Notes under the pieces: generated by a model | What the model saw: the letters and a program-made list of their open reading frames with translations, nothing else | Told to the model about the DNA's origin: nothing | Databases searched by the model: none | Assembly (NCBI RefSeq): GCF_020694005.1 | Contig: NZ_CP073013.1 | Span: 434,001-498,000, forward strand | Source of the DNA: Marinomonas profundi | GTDB lineage: Bacteria > Pseudomonadota > Gammaproteobacteria > Pseudomonadales > Marinomonadaceae | Length of the DNA stretch: 64,000 nucleotides | Direction of reading: 5' to 3' | Shown: positions 10,175 to 19,328 of the stretch, one piece after another | Layout: the number at the start of each line of letters is the position of its first letter | How positions within the stretch are numbered: the first letter of the stretch is position 1 | Position numbers and translations under genes: made by a program

Positions 10175-11491
10175 TTACTTCTTTTTTTGCAGCAACATCA
10201 TGCTTTCTACATGCGACGTTTGTGGGAACATATCCATCAAACCAACACGCAAAACCTGATATCCTTTTGCAACTAAATATTCAGCATCCCTCGCTAACGT
10301 AGAAGCATTGCAAGAAACGTACAATATTTGCCTAGGCGCTATTTTTATTATGCTATCTAAGAACTCAAACGCACCAGCACGAGGAGGATCCAATAACACT
10401 TTGGTAATAGCGTGGTGAAAAAGTTCATTTTCAATCGGCTTAGTGAGATCCGCGGCCACAAAGGACAGGTTATCAAGACCATTAATACGCGCGTTCTCTC
10501 TTGCCGCTTCCACCATACTTTCTTGCACTTCCACACCAATCACAGATTGTGCCTGTTGCGCCAGTGGTAAAGAAAAATTCCCCACGCCACAAAAAAGATC
10601 CAGCACCACATCTTGCTGAGTTGGATCCAACCAGTCCATCGCTTGAGCAAGCATTTTTTGATTCATGATGTCATTCACTTGAATGAAATCCTGAGGATGA
10701 TATCTCAACCGAAATCGACCCAGATCATAGTAGCGCATTTTTTCGGCTACAACGTCCGCTTTGCTCGCTTTTGGTGCCTGCCAATACAAGGTAACCTGCT
10801 CCTGCTTTGCCCACTCTTCCCACTCATGTTGCCGCTCTTCAGAGACAGCAGCCGTTAGGCGAAATAAAACAGAAACGCCCTTGGTATCTTCCAATAACTC
10901 CACATGACCCAGCGCGGAAGCCAAATCATTAATGGATAGCGCCTGTTTTAAAGAGCGAAAAGTTGTTTGAAGAGAGTTGGTTAGCACCACGCAACGATCA
11001 ATCGACACAATGTCGCTCGACGCCTTGCTGCGAAAACCGAACATCACCTGACCCTTTTTCACTTCAATAGCGATGCGAGCCCGGCGACGATAACCCGTAG
11101 ACTTGTCAGATAAGCATTCAAGCGTTTGAGTGCTGATGAGATGGCGCAACTGGCCTCGCAGCCAATCCGCTTTAGAGGACAGCTGCTTTTCATCGGCTAA
11201 ATGCTGATAACTACAGCCGCCACAAGTCGAAAAATGCTCACAAGCAGGCTCAACTCGATATGGACTAGGGGAAATGATCGCGGTCAGGGCCGCTTCGTCA
11301 AAGCGACGGCCTGTTTTTGTCACCTGCGCCGTGACTGTTTCACCTGGCAAAGCCCCTTCAATAAAGGTTACTTTGCCTTGCAAGCGCGCAACACCTTTTG
11401 CTTCATGCGTTAAACCGTCGACGGCAAAGGTCTGAACTGGGCCAATTGGCTGAGCGACGTTAACCGAGCGACGTGGGGCTCTTCTTCTCAA
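10175..11491 (-). CDS. rlmD: 23S rRNA (uracil-1939-C5)-methyltransferase RlmD
   Basis: SAM-dependent enzyme forming m5U1939 in 23S rRNA. Domains in order: N-terminal TRAM RNA-binding domain (about residues 14-75), a 4Fe-4S cysteine cluster in CEHFSTCGGCSYQ, and a C-terminal methyltransferase domain with DLFCGVGNFSLPLA, LLDPPRAG and the catalytic cysteine in YVSCNASTLARD. Length 438 fits RlmD. The start seems to be TTG (MRRRAPRRSV), with AGGAAGAG somewhat far upstream. The rlmD-relA order is conserved in Pseudomonas and relatives. Confidence 0.94.
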   Translation of the reverse strand: MRRRAPRRSVNVAQPIGPVQTFAVDGLTHEAKGVARLQGKVTFIEGALPGETVTAQVTKTGRRFDEAALTAIISPSPYRVEPACEHFSTCGGCSYQHLADEKQLSSKADWLRGQLRHLISTQTLECLSDKSTGYRRRARIAIEVKKGQVMFGFRSKASSDIVSIDRCVVLTNSLQTTFRSLKQALSINDLASALGHVELLEDTKGVSVLFRLTAAVSEERQHEWEEWAKQEQVTLYWQAPKASKADVVAEKMRYYDLGRFRLRYHPQDFIQVNDIMNQKMLAQAMDWLDPTQQDVVLDLFCGVGNFSLPLAQQAQSVIGVEVQESMVEAARENARINGLDNLSFVAADLTKPIENELFHHAITKVLLDPPRAGAFEFLDSIIKIAPRQILYVSCNASTLARDAEYLVAKGYQVLRVGLMDMFPQTSHVESMMLLQKKK

Positions 11492-11594
11492 AGGGGCTCT
11501 CTCTTCCTGACATCAAGGATAAATGGATAGGCATTCTATCGCATCTATCCACTTATCTGCACGTGAAAGCAGACCTTGATAAGCGATTGATCAC

Positions 11595-12506
11595 TTACTC
11601 ATCAAAAATTCCGGTTGATAAATAACGATCGCCCCGATCACACACAATCGCCACAATCACGGCATTATTAAGTTGTTTAGATAACGCTAAGGCCATGGCA
11701 ACCGATCCGCCAGAGGAAACACCACAGAAAATCCCTTCTTCTTTTGCTAAACGTCGCATCGTTACTTCCGCCGCCTCTTGTGAAACGTCCATAATCGTAT
11801 CCACCCTCGCCTCATCAAAAATGGACGGCAAATACGCTTTTGACCAACGACGAATACCAGGAATACTCGCACCATCTTGCGGTTGAAGGCCGATAATCTG
11901 AATGTCTTTATTTTGTTCCTTCAAATAATGCGACACTCCCATGATGGTTCCCGTGGTCCCCATCGAGCTAACAAAATGCGTCACCGTGCCCTGCGTTTGT
12001 TGCCAAATCTCGGGGCCAGTGGTCAGATAATGCGCATTGGGATTGTCTTGGTTAGCAAACTGATTCAAGACAATTCCGACGCCTTGATCTTGCATTTCTT
12101 GAGCGAGATCACGCGCCCTTTCCATACCTTCTTCTTTTGTCACCAAATGCAAAATGGCGCCATAAGCTGTCATTGCTGACTTACGTTCCTGACTCATATT
12201 ATCAGGCATGATTAAATGCATTTTGTAACCTTTAATCGCCGCAACCATAGCAAGCGCAATGCCTGTGTTACCACTGGTCGCTTCAATAAGGCTATCGCCT
12301 GGTTTGATGGCTTTACGCAACTCTGCCTGATGTATCATATTCAAAGCAGGGCGATCTTTGACTGATCCAGCGGGGTTTTGGCCCTCTAGTTTTAGTAAAA
12401 CAGTGTTATTTGAATTGGGATTGATACGCTGCAAGCGAACCAAGGGCGTTTGTCCAATCAAGGACTCGATAGTAGGGTATTGGATCATAAAAAACTTCGT
12501 TGACAT
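11595..12506 (-). CDS. cysM: Cysteine synthase B
   Basis: PLP-dependent O-acetylserine sulfhydrylase; the CysM form can also use thiosulfate. The sequence has the PLP lysine in NPAGSVKDRPALNMI, the substrate loop EATSGNTGIALAM and the CysM-type RRWSKAYLPSIFD, with GVSSGGSVA near the end. The 303 residues from the upstream ATG equal E. coli CysM; an internal ATG giving MIQYPTIESL aligns better with the family start and neither has a strong ribosome site. A weak hairpin (TGGATAG/CTATCCA) lies between cysM and rlmD. Confidence 0.93.
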   Translation of the reverse strand: MSTKFFMIQYPTIESLIGQTPLVRLQRINPNSNNTVLLKLEGQNPAGSVKDRPALNMIHQAELRKAIKPGDSLIEATSGNTGIALAMVAAIKGYKMHLIMPDNMSQERKSAMTAYGAILHLVTKEEGMERARDLAQEMQDQGVGIVLNQFANQDNPNAHYLTTGPEIWQQTQGTVTHFVSSMGTTGTIMGVSHYLKEQNKDIQIIGLQPQDGASIPGIRRWSKAYLPSIFDEARVDTIMDVSQEAAEVTMRRLAKEEGIFCGVSSGGSVAMALALSKQLNNAVIVAIVCDRGDRYLSTGIFDE

Positions 12507-12595
12507 TGATGACTTAGGGAATGAAACTTAACACTTTGAGCCTATTTAAGAACACAAACCACAAACAGTACAATAAGAAAGCGTTATAAACTTAG

Positions 12596-12844
12596 TTGCG
12601 ATTTAACATGTTAGACAAAAATATGCTCATAATACGGGTTTCCACCCTACTTTTATTATTAACGATCAACGGTTGTAGCAAAACCGAAGACCAACTAACC
12701 GAACTGAGTAATGCGGCGCTCAGAAAAGCATGGCGAGCTTGTGCTTATCTCCAATCGCCCTCCAATGACCAACAACAAGCATGCAAAAACTATGAGCAAG
12801 AATGTAACGATCGAAAAAACAACCACAACCTCGCATGCTACTAA
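12596..12844 (+). CDS. Small predicted lipoprotein upstream of barA
   Basis: Up to 82 residues; the likelier start is the ATG at 12608 (MLDKNMLIIRV). A hydrophobic stretch followed by LTINGC looks like a lipoprotein signal with the lipidated cysteine about 26 residues in. The mature part is short, polar and has four more cysteines, which could form disulfides in the periplasm. No family recognised. It ends 24 bp before barA and is probably co-transcribed with it, divergently from cysM. Confidence 0.6.
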   Translation: MRFNMLDKNMLIIRVSTLLLLLTINGCSKTEDQLTELSNAALRKAWRACAYLQSPSNDQQQACKNYEQECNDRKNNHNLACY

Positions 12845-12868
12845 CGCCGCGATAAGATCGCCAAGAAA

Positions 12869-15679
12869 ATGAAACAGACCTTTTCGTTTTCTTCATTAAG
12901 CTTAAGCAGCACGCTTTTTCTAGCCATCTTTGTGCCTGTTTTCATCGTCTCATTGATAAGCAGTTTTTTTCTTTTAACGTCACGTTTTAACGACCTAGAA
13001 CAAAGCTTACGCGAGCGCACACAGTACATCACCGAGCAAGTGGCTACTGCCAGCGAGTACGCCATTGTTTTTTCAGACCAAAACATGATGCACCGTATTT
13101 TACAAAATGCGCTCAATAACGAAAACATCAGCAATATTCAGCTCATCAATACGGAACAAAAAGTCATTGCAGAGCTAGGCAAAACACCAGCGTCTGCCAA
13201 TGAGCCATTATCCAACACCCCTTATATAAAAGAGTTTAGCGATCGCCTCGAGTCGGCCAGTGCTATTTACTACGCCAATAGTTCACCAGACAGTATTCTA
13301 AACTCACAAACAGGGCTATTTAACTCACCCAATCAGCGCAACCTGATTGGCTGGGTTAAAGTGGAGGCCAGTAAATCGGTCGTACAAATAAAAAAATACC
13401 AATACGCCAGCGCGGTGCTCTTTTTCTTTAGCCTCTTCAATATAATGGTGCTATTGGGCGCGTTTCATTTGTCTAAAACACTGACGTACCCGATCAATAG
13501 ACTTTCAAGCGCTCTAAGCAAGCTGGTCAAAGGGCAATTCTCCACCACCAAACTCATCAAACTCCCTCCCGAATACGCCTCATTACAAAAAGACCTACTC
13601 GACCTAACGGAAAGACTAGAGCACCACAATGAAGAACTGATTGCAGGCATAGAACAATCCACCGAAGATATTCGTCGCAGCATGGACAGCCTAGAAGAGA
13701 AAAGCGCTCAGCTGCACATTGCAAACCGCGAAGCCACGGAGTCAAACCGACTAAAATCACAGTTTCTTGCTAACATCAGCCATGAGGTACGTACGCCGCT
13801 AAATGCTATTTTGGGGTACACAAAAACCTTGCAAAAAGACATCACCGACACACAACAGCGCCTCTATGTCGATACGATTGAACAATCAACCAACAGCTTA
13901 CTCGCCATTATTGGGGATATTTTAGATTTTTCAAAAATAGAAGCGGGGAAATTAAACCTTGAAAGTCATCACTTTAATATCAAAACACTGATCGATGAAG
14001 TCTATCAAACATTAAGCATTAACCTGCTAACGAAAGAAAAAAAAATAGACCTCATTCCAGAATTCAGTACAGAGCTACCAGAATGGTTTATTGGTGACAG
14101 TACCCGGGTCCGTCAGATTCTCACCAACCTAATCGGCAACGCGATTAAATTTACCCATCAAGGTTCGGTCCGCACCAAGGTCGCCATCAACAGCCACCAT
14201 AACAATGAAGTCATACTGTCTTTCCAAATAATAGACAGCGGAATCGGCATTCCAGAGCACAAAATCAATCGCTTATTCAAACCTTTTTCCCAAGTAGACA
14301 CCAGTACCACTAGGCAATTCGGCGGCACCGGATTAGGGCTAGTGATCACCAAAAAACTGGTTGAACAAATGCATGGAAAAATTGAAGTCAGTAGCGACCC
14401 AGGCATAGGCTCAACCTTTCACTTTACGTTGACGCTCAAGCCATCCCTAAAACAAAATCACAATAAAGACGCACTACAACGTCATGTGGTATTAATGGAA
14501 CCCAGCATCAACTACCGAAATTACCTCATAAGTTACCTAGAAAGCATCGGCGTCCGCTGTACAATCTGCTCAGATTTAGAGCACATAATCGCCACAATAA
14601 ACCAACAAAACACAACCATAGACGCTATTTTACTCAGCGTCACAACCGACGAAAAAGACAGGCTAGAAACCAAAGAACTGATTCGCCACGCCACGACGCA
14701 GTATGGCATTGCGAGCATTTTAATGATTCAGCCACCCAGCCAAATAGCCCACCTGACTGAGTTGAAAAATATTTGTGCTGGCATATTACTCAAGCCCATC
14801 AGCCGAGACCGACTGTATAGCACCTTAAAAGATAGCACCTTAAAAGAAATCAACGCCCCCACAGCCCACATTGCGGTAAACACAAGCCCCCTAGCCAGCG
14901 AACGAATAAAAGGCCAAAAGATTCTCGCTGTCGACGATACTCCAGTCAACCTGCAGCTGCTTAAACATTGGCTGATACCAGCAGGGCTGGAAATAACACT
15001 CGCTTACAGTGGGCAACAGGCGATTGACCTAGCGGCGCAAGAAAAATTTGATTTGATCTTTATGGACATTCAAATGCCTGAAATGGATGGCATGGAAACC
15101 TCAAAACAATTACGCAAACTAGATGGCTATGAAAATACCCCCATCATTGCGCTAACCGCACACGCCTTGGGGTCTGAGCAACAACAAATTCTGGCCAGCG
15201 GCATGAATGCTTATTTAACCAAACCAATCGATGAAGAAATATTATTAAGCACCATTGACACCTGGTGTTCAAACACCCACACACTGCAAGACCAAATCAA
15301 CAGCAGACTCGAAGGCATTTTCGACCTAGAAAAAGCCTTGAGCATTGTCGATGGCAAAGTTGATATCGCGAAAGACATCTTTACCATGTTCGCCGACACG
15401 CTAGATGAAGAGAAAAAACTCATCCAGCATCATCTAGAACAGCAAGACACCAAGAAGCTTATTGAAGTGGTCCACAGAATACACGGTGCCGCCAAATACA
15501 CAGGAACAATCAATATTGCGCGTCACGCTGGTTTTTTAGAAACCCACCTTAAAGAGCTGGCAATGGAAGACGCTGAAGGGGTTGCTGAAGACTTTATAGA
15601 CGCCATCGATGAACTGCTAAGTCATCGCCAGCTTATTCCCTGGACTCAAGCCTTAGATTCAAGCACAACGAAAGCCTGA
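12869..15679 (+). CDS. barA: BarA/GacS-type hybrid sensor histidine kinase
   Basis: Inner-membrane kinase that in relatives phosphorylates the response regulator UvrY/GacA to control carbon storage and small RNAs. Order: membrane helix (about 12-34), periplasmic sensor, second helix (about 177-198), HAMP, coiled coil, HisKA with the phosphorylated H305 in ANISHEVRTP, ATPase with DSGIGIPEHK and GGTGLGL, a first receiver-like region (about 535-655) without the acceptor aspartate, a second receiver with D733 in FMDIQMPEMDG, and an HPt domain with H872 in RIHGAAKYTG. The cysM-rlmD-relA neighbourhood matches GacS in Pseudomonas. Its 3' end overlaps acpS on the other strand. Confidence 0.9.
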   Translation: MKQTFSFSSLSLSSTLFLAIFVPVFIVSLISSFFLLTSRFNDLEQSLRERTQYITEQVATASEYAIVFSDQNMMHRILQNALNNENISNIQLINTEQKVIAELGKTPASANEPLSNTPYIKEFSDRLESASAIYYANSSPDSILNSQTGLFNSPNQRNLIGWVKVEASKSVVQIKKYQYASAVLFFFSLFNIMVLLGAFHLSKTLTYPINRLSSALSKLVKGQFSTTKLIKLPPEYASLQKDLLDLTERLEHHNEELIAGIEQSTEDIRRSMDSLEEKSAQLHIANREATESNRLKSQFLANISHEVRTPLNAILGYTKTLQKDITDTQQRLYVDTIEQSTNSLLAIIGDILDFSKIEAGKLNLESHHFNIKTLIDEVYQTLSINLLTKEKKIDLIPEFSTELPEWFIGDSTRVRQILTNLIGNAIKFTHQGSVRTKVAINSHHNNEVILSFQIIDSGIGIPEHKINRLFKPFSQVDTSTTRQFGGTGLGLVITKKLVEQMHGKIEVSSDPGIGSTFHFTLTLKPSLKQNHNKDALQRHVVLMEPSINYRNYLISYLESIGVRCTICSDLEHIIATINQQNTTIDAILLSVTTDEKDRLETKELIRHATTQYGIASILMIQPPSQIAHLTELKNICAGILLKPISRDRLYSTLKDSTLKEINAPTAHIAVNTSPLASERIKGQKILAVDDTPVNLQLLKHWLIPAGLEITLAYSGQQAIDLAAQEKFDLIFMDIQMPEMDGMETSKQLRKLDGYENTPIIALTAHALGSEQQQILASGMNAYLTKPIDEEILLSTIDTWCSNTHTLQDQINSRLEGIFDLEKALSIVDGKVDIAKDIFTMFADTLDEEKKLIQHHLEQQDTKKLIEVVHRIHGAAKYTGTINIARHAGFLETHLKELAMEDAEGVAEDFIDAIDELLSHRQLIPWTQALDSSTTKA

Positions 15680-16038
15680 GCATAAGCTTTTTCATCACTC
15701 AAGCTCAAATGCCACGACACAGGAAAGTCGTAACGAGTCGTAATACAAGCGTCTACGATAAGAACAGGCTGCCCTGTGGGTAGATTACTGACACTAAAGT
15801 GCTGAAAACTCACACCGGAACCTATGCCTGTTCCCAATGCTTTCACCGCCGCTTCTTTGGCGGCAAACCGTTTGGCAACATAGGCATTTGCCTTCTCCAG
15901 ATTGCTGATTTTTGACCAGCGCACCTTCTCATCAGCGGTGAGTATGCGGTTAATAAAACGCTCACCTAAACGCTCAATCGACTGGGCGATGCGCGCAATA
16001 TCAACCAAATCTGTTCCCACACCAATAATCACACTCAC
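15646..16038 (-). CDS. acpS: Holo-[acyl-carrier-protein] synthase
   Basis: Transfers 4'-phosphopantetheine from CoA to acyl carrier protein. The 130-residue protein shows GVGTDLVDIARI with the metal-binding aspartate, and FAAKEAAVKALGTGI, both AcpS signatures. The start is GTG; two in-frame GTG codons six bases apart both lie near a GAGG site, so the exact start is uncertain. Last gene of the lepA-lepB-rnc-era-recO-acpS run, and it overlaps the barA coding end by 34 bp in convergent orientation. pdxJ, often found just upstream of acpS, is absent. Confidence 0.93.
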   Translation of the reverse strand: MSVIIGVGTDLVDIARIAQSIERLGERFINRILTADEKVRWSKISNLEKANAYVAKRFAAKEAAVKALGTGIGSGVSFQHFSVSNLPTGQPVLIVDACITTRYDFPVSWHLSLSDEKAYAQAFVVLESKA

Positions 16039-16041
16039 CTC

Positions 16042-16083
16042 ATACAGTCACGACACAATACAATCACGACACAATACAGTCAC
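16042..16083. repeat. 16-bp tandem repeat upstream of acpS
   Basis: Two full copies and one partial copy of ATACAGTCACGACACA (second copy with one change) fill most of the 77-bp gap between recO and acpS. It may be replication slippage; no regulatory role is evident. Confidence 0.7.
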
Positions 16084-16115
16084 AAAAAACACCATCGCCA
16101 AATCATACAATCCTG

Positions 16116-16853
16116 CTACAAAGCACGAAAGATAGGCACACCTAAAAGTCGCTCGCCTTGGAAAGGCTGTTTTGGTAATAGCCGCCTAGACACAATTGGC
16201 TTACCATTTAACAGCGCGTCCAACCAGTTACGATGCAACTCTTTTGCCAAACTCAACACCTGTTTATCCAGCCATTGACCCGCGTGGTAATTCAACGCAA
16301 CCTGCCCCTCTACAAACAGCATCGGCGTAAGTTTTGGTATTTCACCATAATAAGGCCGCAGGCCAAATTTATAATGAAATTGATAAAGCTGGTGTGGCGT
16401 AATGGCCTCACCTCGGCCAGTAGAAACCATATTAATTCCCACCCCCAACTCCGAAAACAAACCCACTTCAAAACGTCGTAACAAAGGCGCAATCGGCGCC
16501 CCCGAATGCAAACTTTCAATCAACCATTGATACAAGGCAAACACATCTGGCAAGGGTAAATTCGTTGGCAGCAATTTTTCCAGCAGCTCATGAACGTAAA
16601 ATGCCGCATACAAAGACAAGCCTTCCAACGCAGACGCAGACTTAATTGACTCTAAACTTTTTACCGTTTTTAACTCGCTACGGCCCGCAAACACAACTTC
16701 ATAACACAAAAAAGGCCCAGGAATGACCCGAGCCTCTTTTTTTGGCAATCGCCACACGCCTCTCACCAAACCTTGCTCAAGGGTGAACATATCGAGCAAA
16801 ATTTTACTGTCTTGGAAAGGACGAGTATGAATCACATACGCCGAGACGCGCAT
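16116..16853 (-). CDS. recO: DNA repair protein RecO
   Basis: RecO works with RecR and RecF to load RecA at single-strand gaps. The 245-residue protein has the N-terminal OB-fold opening (VSAYVIHTRPFQDSKILL, residues about 3-20) followed by the helical RecO domain. Like many gammaproteobacterial RecO proteins it lacks the CxxC zinc ribbon. It begins five bases after era, so the two are co-transcribed. Confidence 0.9.
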   Translation of the reverse strand: MRVSAYVIHTRPFQDSKILLDMFTLEQGLVRGVWRLPKKEARVIPGPFLCYEVVFAGRSELKTVKSLESIKSASALEGLSLYAAFYVHELLEKLLPTNLPLPDVFALYQWLIESLHSGAPIAPLLRRFEVGLFSELGVGINMVSTGRGEAITPHQLYQFHYKFGLRPYYGEIPKLTPMLFVEGQVALNYHAGQWLDKQVLSLAKELHRNWLDALLNGKPIVSRRLLPKQPFQGERLLGVPIFRAL

Positions 16854-16858
16854 CGTGA

Positions 16859-17761
16859 CTATTCTTCCTGATAACCCAAACTGGCTAACGCACGCTCATC
16901 ATCTGACCACCCAGAACGCACCTTAATCCAGAGATTCAACATCACTTTATGCTGAAATAAATTCTCCATATCAATACGCGCTTCCTTACCGATCAGCTTA
17001 ATTTTATCGCCACGTTCACCAATAATAATGCGTTTTTGCCCGTTTCGTTCTACCAAAATCAACGCACTGATATGAATGGCCGATTCTTCGTAGACAAACT
17101 CTTCGATTTGCACCGCCACTTCATATGGCACTTCTTGACCAAGCTGGCGAGTGATTTTTTCACGGACAATTTCGGCCGCCAAAAAACGCGAGCTGCGATT
17201 GGTAATTTGGTCTTCAGGGTAAAATTGCGTGCCTTCTGGCATGTAACTTTCAACCAACCGCTCCAAGCGATCTAAATTGTTGTTGCGCAACGCAGAAATC
17301 GGCACAATCTGCGCAAAACTCATCCTATCGGACAAGTTAGCCAAACGCGGCAAAAGATCTTCTTTTTGGTCTAACTGATCCACTTTATTGACCACCAGAA
17401 TCACGGGACAACGTGCGTGTTTGACTTTTTGCAATACGGCTTCGTCTTCTTCTGTCCAACGATCGGCATCAATCACAAACAACACCACATCCACATCTTT
17501 TAATGCAGCGGCAGCGGTTTTATTCATAATACGGTTAATGGCTTTCGCCTCACCCAAATGCAAGCCTGGCGTATCAACATAAATCGCCTGAACATGGCCT
17601 TCCGTTTTCACGCCCAGTATCTGATCACGCGTGGTTTGTGGCTTACGTGACGTAATAGACAGTTTTTGACCTAAAATATGATTAAGCAAAGTCGACTTAC
17701 CCACATTCGGGCGACCAACAATAGCAATATAACCACAGTGTGTAATTTCAACGTCAGACAT
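16859..17761 (-). CDS. era: GTPase Era
   Basis: Essential GTPase that binds the 3' end of 16S rRNA during 30S assembly. G domain motifs: [12 protein letters not shown] (G1), DTPGLHLGE (G3) and NKVDQLD (G4); the C-terminal KH domain includes the [18 protein letters not shown] region (about residues 235-252). Length 300 is typical. The start overlaps the end of rnc by eight bases, consistent with coupling in the rnc-era pair seen across proteobacteria. Confidence 0.96.
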   Translation of the reverse strand: MSDVEITHCGYIAIVGRPNVGKSTLLNHILGQKLSITSRKPQTTRDQILGVKTEGHVQAIYVDTPGLHLGEAKAINRIMNKTAAAALKDVDVVLFVIDADRWTEEDEAVLQKVKHARCPVILVVNKVDQLDQKEDLLPRLANLSDRMSFAQIVPISALRNNNLDRLERLVESYMPEGTQFYPEDQITNRSSRFLAAEIVREKITRQLGQEVPYEVAVQIEEFVYEESAIHISALILVERNGQKRIIIGERGDKIKLIGKEARIDMENLFQHKVMLNLWIKVRSGWSDDERALASLGYQEE

Positions 17762-18437
17762 CTTTATTTTCCAATTTTTTCAGCGCTTTCGTCGCGGCGT
17801 TCTGTTCTGCTATCCGGCGGCTATTGCCCTTACCTTCAATAGCGTCCTCACACAGCTCAATAGAACAATGCACATGAAAAATTTGATCATGTGGGTCACC
17901 TTCAATATTCACCACATCATATTGTGGCAAAGCATGCTTGCGCGCTTGAAGGTATTCTTGCAGACGGGTTTTAGCATCTTTAGTAACCAATTTTAACGAA
18001 ATGGCATCCAGACGCTCTTTGTACCAAGCCAAAATATGCTCACGACAAACTTCCATACCCGCATCTAAATACATCGCACCAATAATGCCTTCTACCGCAT
18101 CCGCTAAAATAGAGTCGCGTCTAAAGCCACCACTTTTTAACTCGCCTGCCCCCAATTTAAGGTAATCGCCTAGCTCAAATTCTCGCGCTAATTCGGCTAA
18201 TGTATCGCCTTTTACTAACGAGGCTCGTAAGCGACTTAGCTCCCCTTCCTTAGCTTTTGGAAAGCGGTGAAACAAATCTTCAGCTATCACATAATTAAGT
18301 ATAGAGTCCCCTAAGAACTCAATACGCTCATTATTTTTCCCACCAAAGCTACGGTGCGTTAGCGCCAGTTCAAGCAATCCAAGGTCAGCGAAAAAGTAAC
18401 CAATGCGCCGACACAATTTTTGATACAATGAACTCAA
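17754..18437 (-). CDS. rnc: Ribonuclease III
   Basis: Double-strand-specific endonuclease that processes rRNA precursors and regulatory RNAs. The RNase III signature [13 protein letters not shown] is near residues 36-48, with [15 protein letters not shown] carrying the second catalytic acidic cluster, and a double-strand RNA-binding domain at the C-terminus. I chose a TTG start (MSSLYQKL) because GGAG lies five bases upstream and the resulting 227 residues match E. coli (226); a frame eight codons longer, also from TTG, overlaps lepB but has no ribosome site. Confidence 0.93.
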   Translation of the reverse strand: MSSLYQKLCRRIGYFFADLGLLELALTHRSFGGKNNERIEFLGDSILNYVIAEDLFHRFPKAKEGELSRLRASLVKGDTLAELAREFELGDYLKLGAGELKSGGFRRDSILADAVEGIIGAMYLDAGMEVCREHILAWYKERLDAISLKLVTKDAKTRLQEYLQARKHALPQYDVVNIEGDPHDQIFHVHCSIELCEDAIEGKGNSRRIAEQNAATKALKKLENKDV

Positions 18438-18453
18438 AATTTCTCCAAAAAAC

Positions 18454-19278
18454 TTATTCAATCAAACCGTTATTTTTAAAGCTCGGAATGCTCAAAAACG
18501 CATCCCAATGCAGCCATACATAAAATGCACGCCCTTTCATATTTGTTTCTGGCACAAAGCCCCAAAAACGGCTATCAGCGCTGTTGTCTCTGTTATCGCC
18601 CATGACAAAATAATGGCCTGCTGGTACGGTCCACTCGCCTTCATGAGGGGTAAAACGAAAACTGTTATAAACCTCATGCTGAACGCCGCCTAGGTTCTCA
18701 TTAAACACATCGACCGGCTCTTGATTGGGGTTTAGCGATACTGGCAAGCGAGCTAAAAACGCTTTACTGACTGGCTGACCATTTACCGTCAACGTCTTAT
18801 CGCGATAGCGTATTTGATCTCCAGGGAGGCCAATAAGACGTTTAATATAGTTTATTTTCGGATCCAGCGGGTATTTAAATACCACCACATCACCGCGCTC
18901 TGGATCTGTCGTCGGGATAATCGTCGTATTCAATACCGGTAAACGAAGACCATATTCAAACTTATTAACCAAGATGAAATCACCGATTTTTAAGGTCGGC
19001 AACATGGAACCAGACGGAATCTGAAAAGGCTCCACCACAAAAGAGCGCAAGCCAAAAATTACCGCAATAATAACGAAGTAAGACTTCACCTCGACAACAA
19101 ACTTTGGCGTTTGCGCCAATCTCTGTTCTGCGTCTTTGCCCAATGCCTTACGCGCGTCTGTTGCCATGTTGGCCAATATCGCTCTACGTTTTGGCAAATA
19201 CACAATACGGTCATATACCCAAAAGACACCCGTAACCAAAAACGCAATGGCCAGTATCAATTCAAAATCAAACCCCAT
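18454..19278 (-). CDS. lepB: Signal peptidase I
   Basis: Inner-membrane serine protease that removes Sec signal peptides. The start giving [13 protein letters not shown] aligns with E. coli and has AAAGG just upstream; an 11-codon longer frame is unlikely. Catalytic serine S91 in PSGSMLPTL and lysine K146 in [11 protein letters not shown] match E. coli S90/K145, and [11 protein letters not shown] is the conserved box E. Two N-terminal membrane segments precede the periplasmic catalytic domain. Sits between lepA (50 bp) and rnc, the usual order. Confidence 0.95.
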   Translation of the reverse strand: MGFDFELILAIAFLVTGVFWVYDRIVYLPKRRAILANMATDARKALGKDAEQRLAQTPKFVVEVKSYFVIIAVIFGLRSFVVEPFQIPSGSMLPTLKIGDFILVNKFEYGLRLPVLNTTIIPTTDPERGDVVVFKYPLDPKINYIKRLIGLPGDQIRYRDKTLTVNGQPVSKAFLARLPVSLNPNQEPVDVFNENLGGVQHEVYNSFRFTPHEGEWTVPAGHYFVMGDNRDNSADSRFWGFVPETNMKGRAFYVWLHWDAFLSIPSFKNNGLIE

Positions 19279-19328
19279 ACAACCTTTCTCCATTACGGCG
19301 TGCATCAACACGCCTATTGATTATCTGG

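Noticed and set aside
12841-13134. 97-residue leftward frame at the start of barA
   Set aside because: Antisense to the barA membrane segment; hydrophobicity is a mirror artefact.
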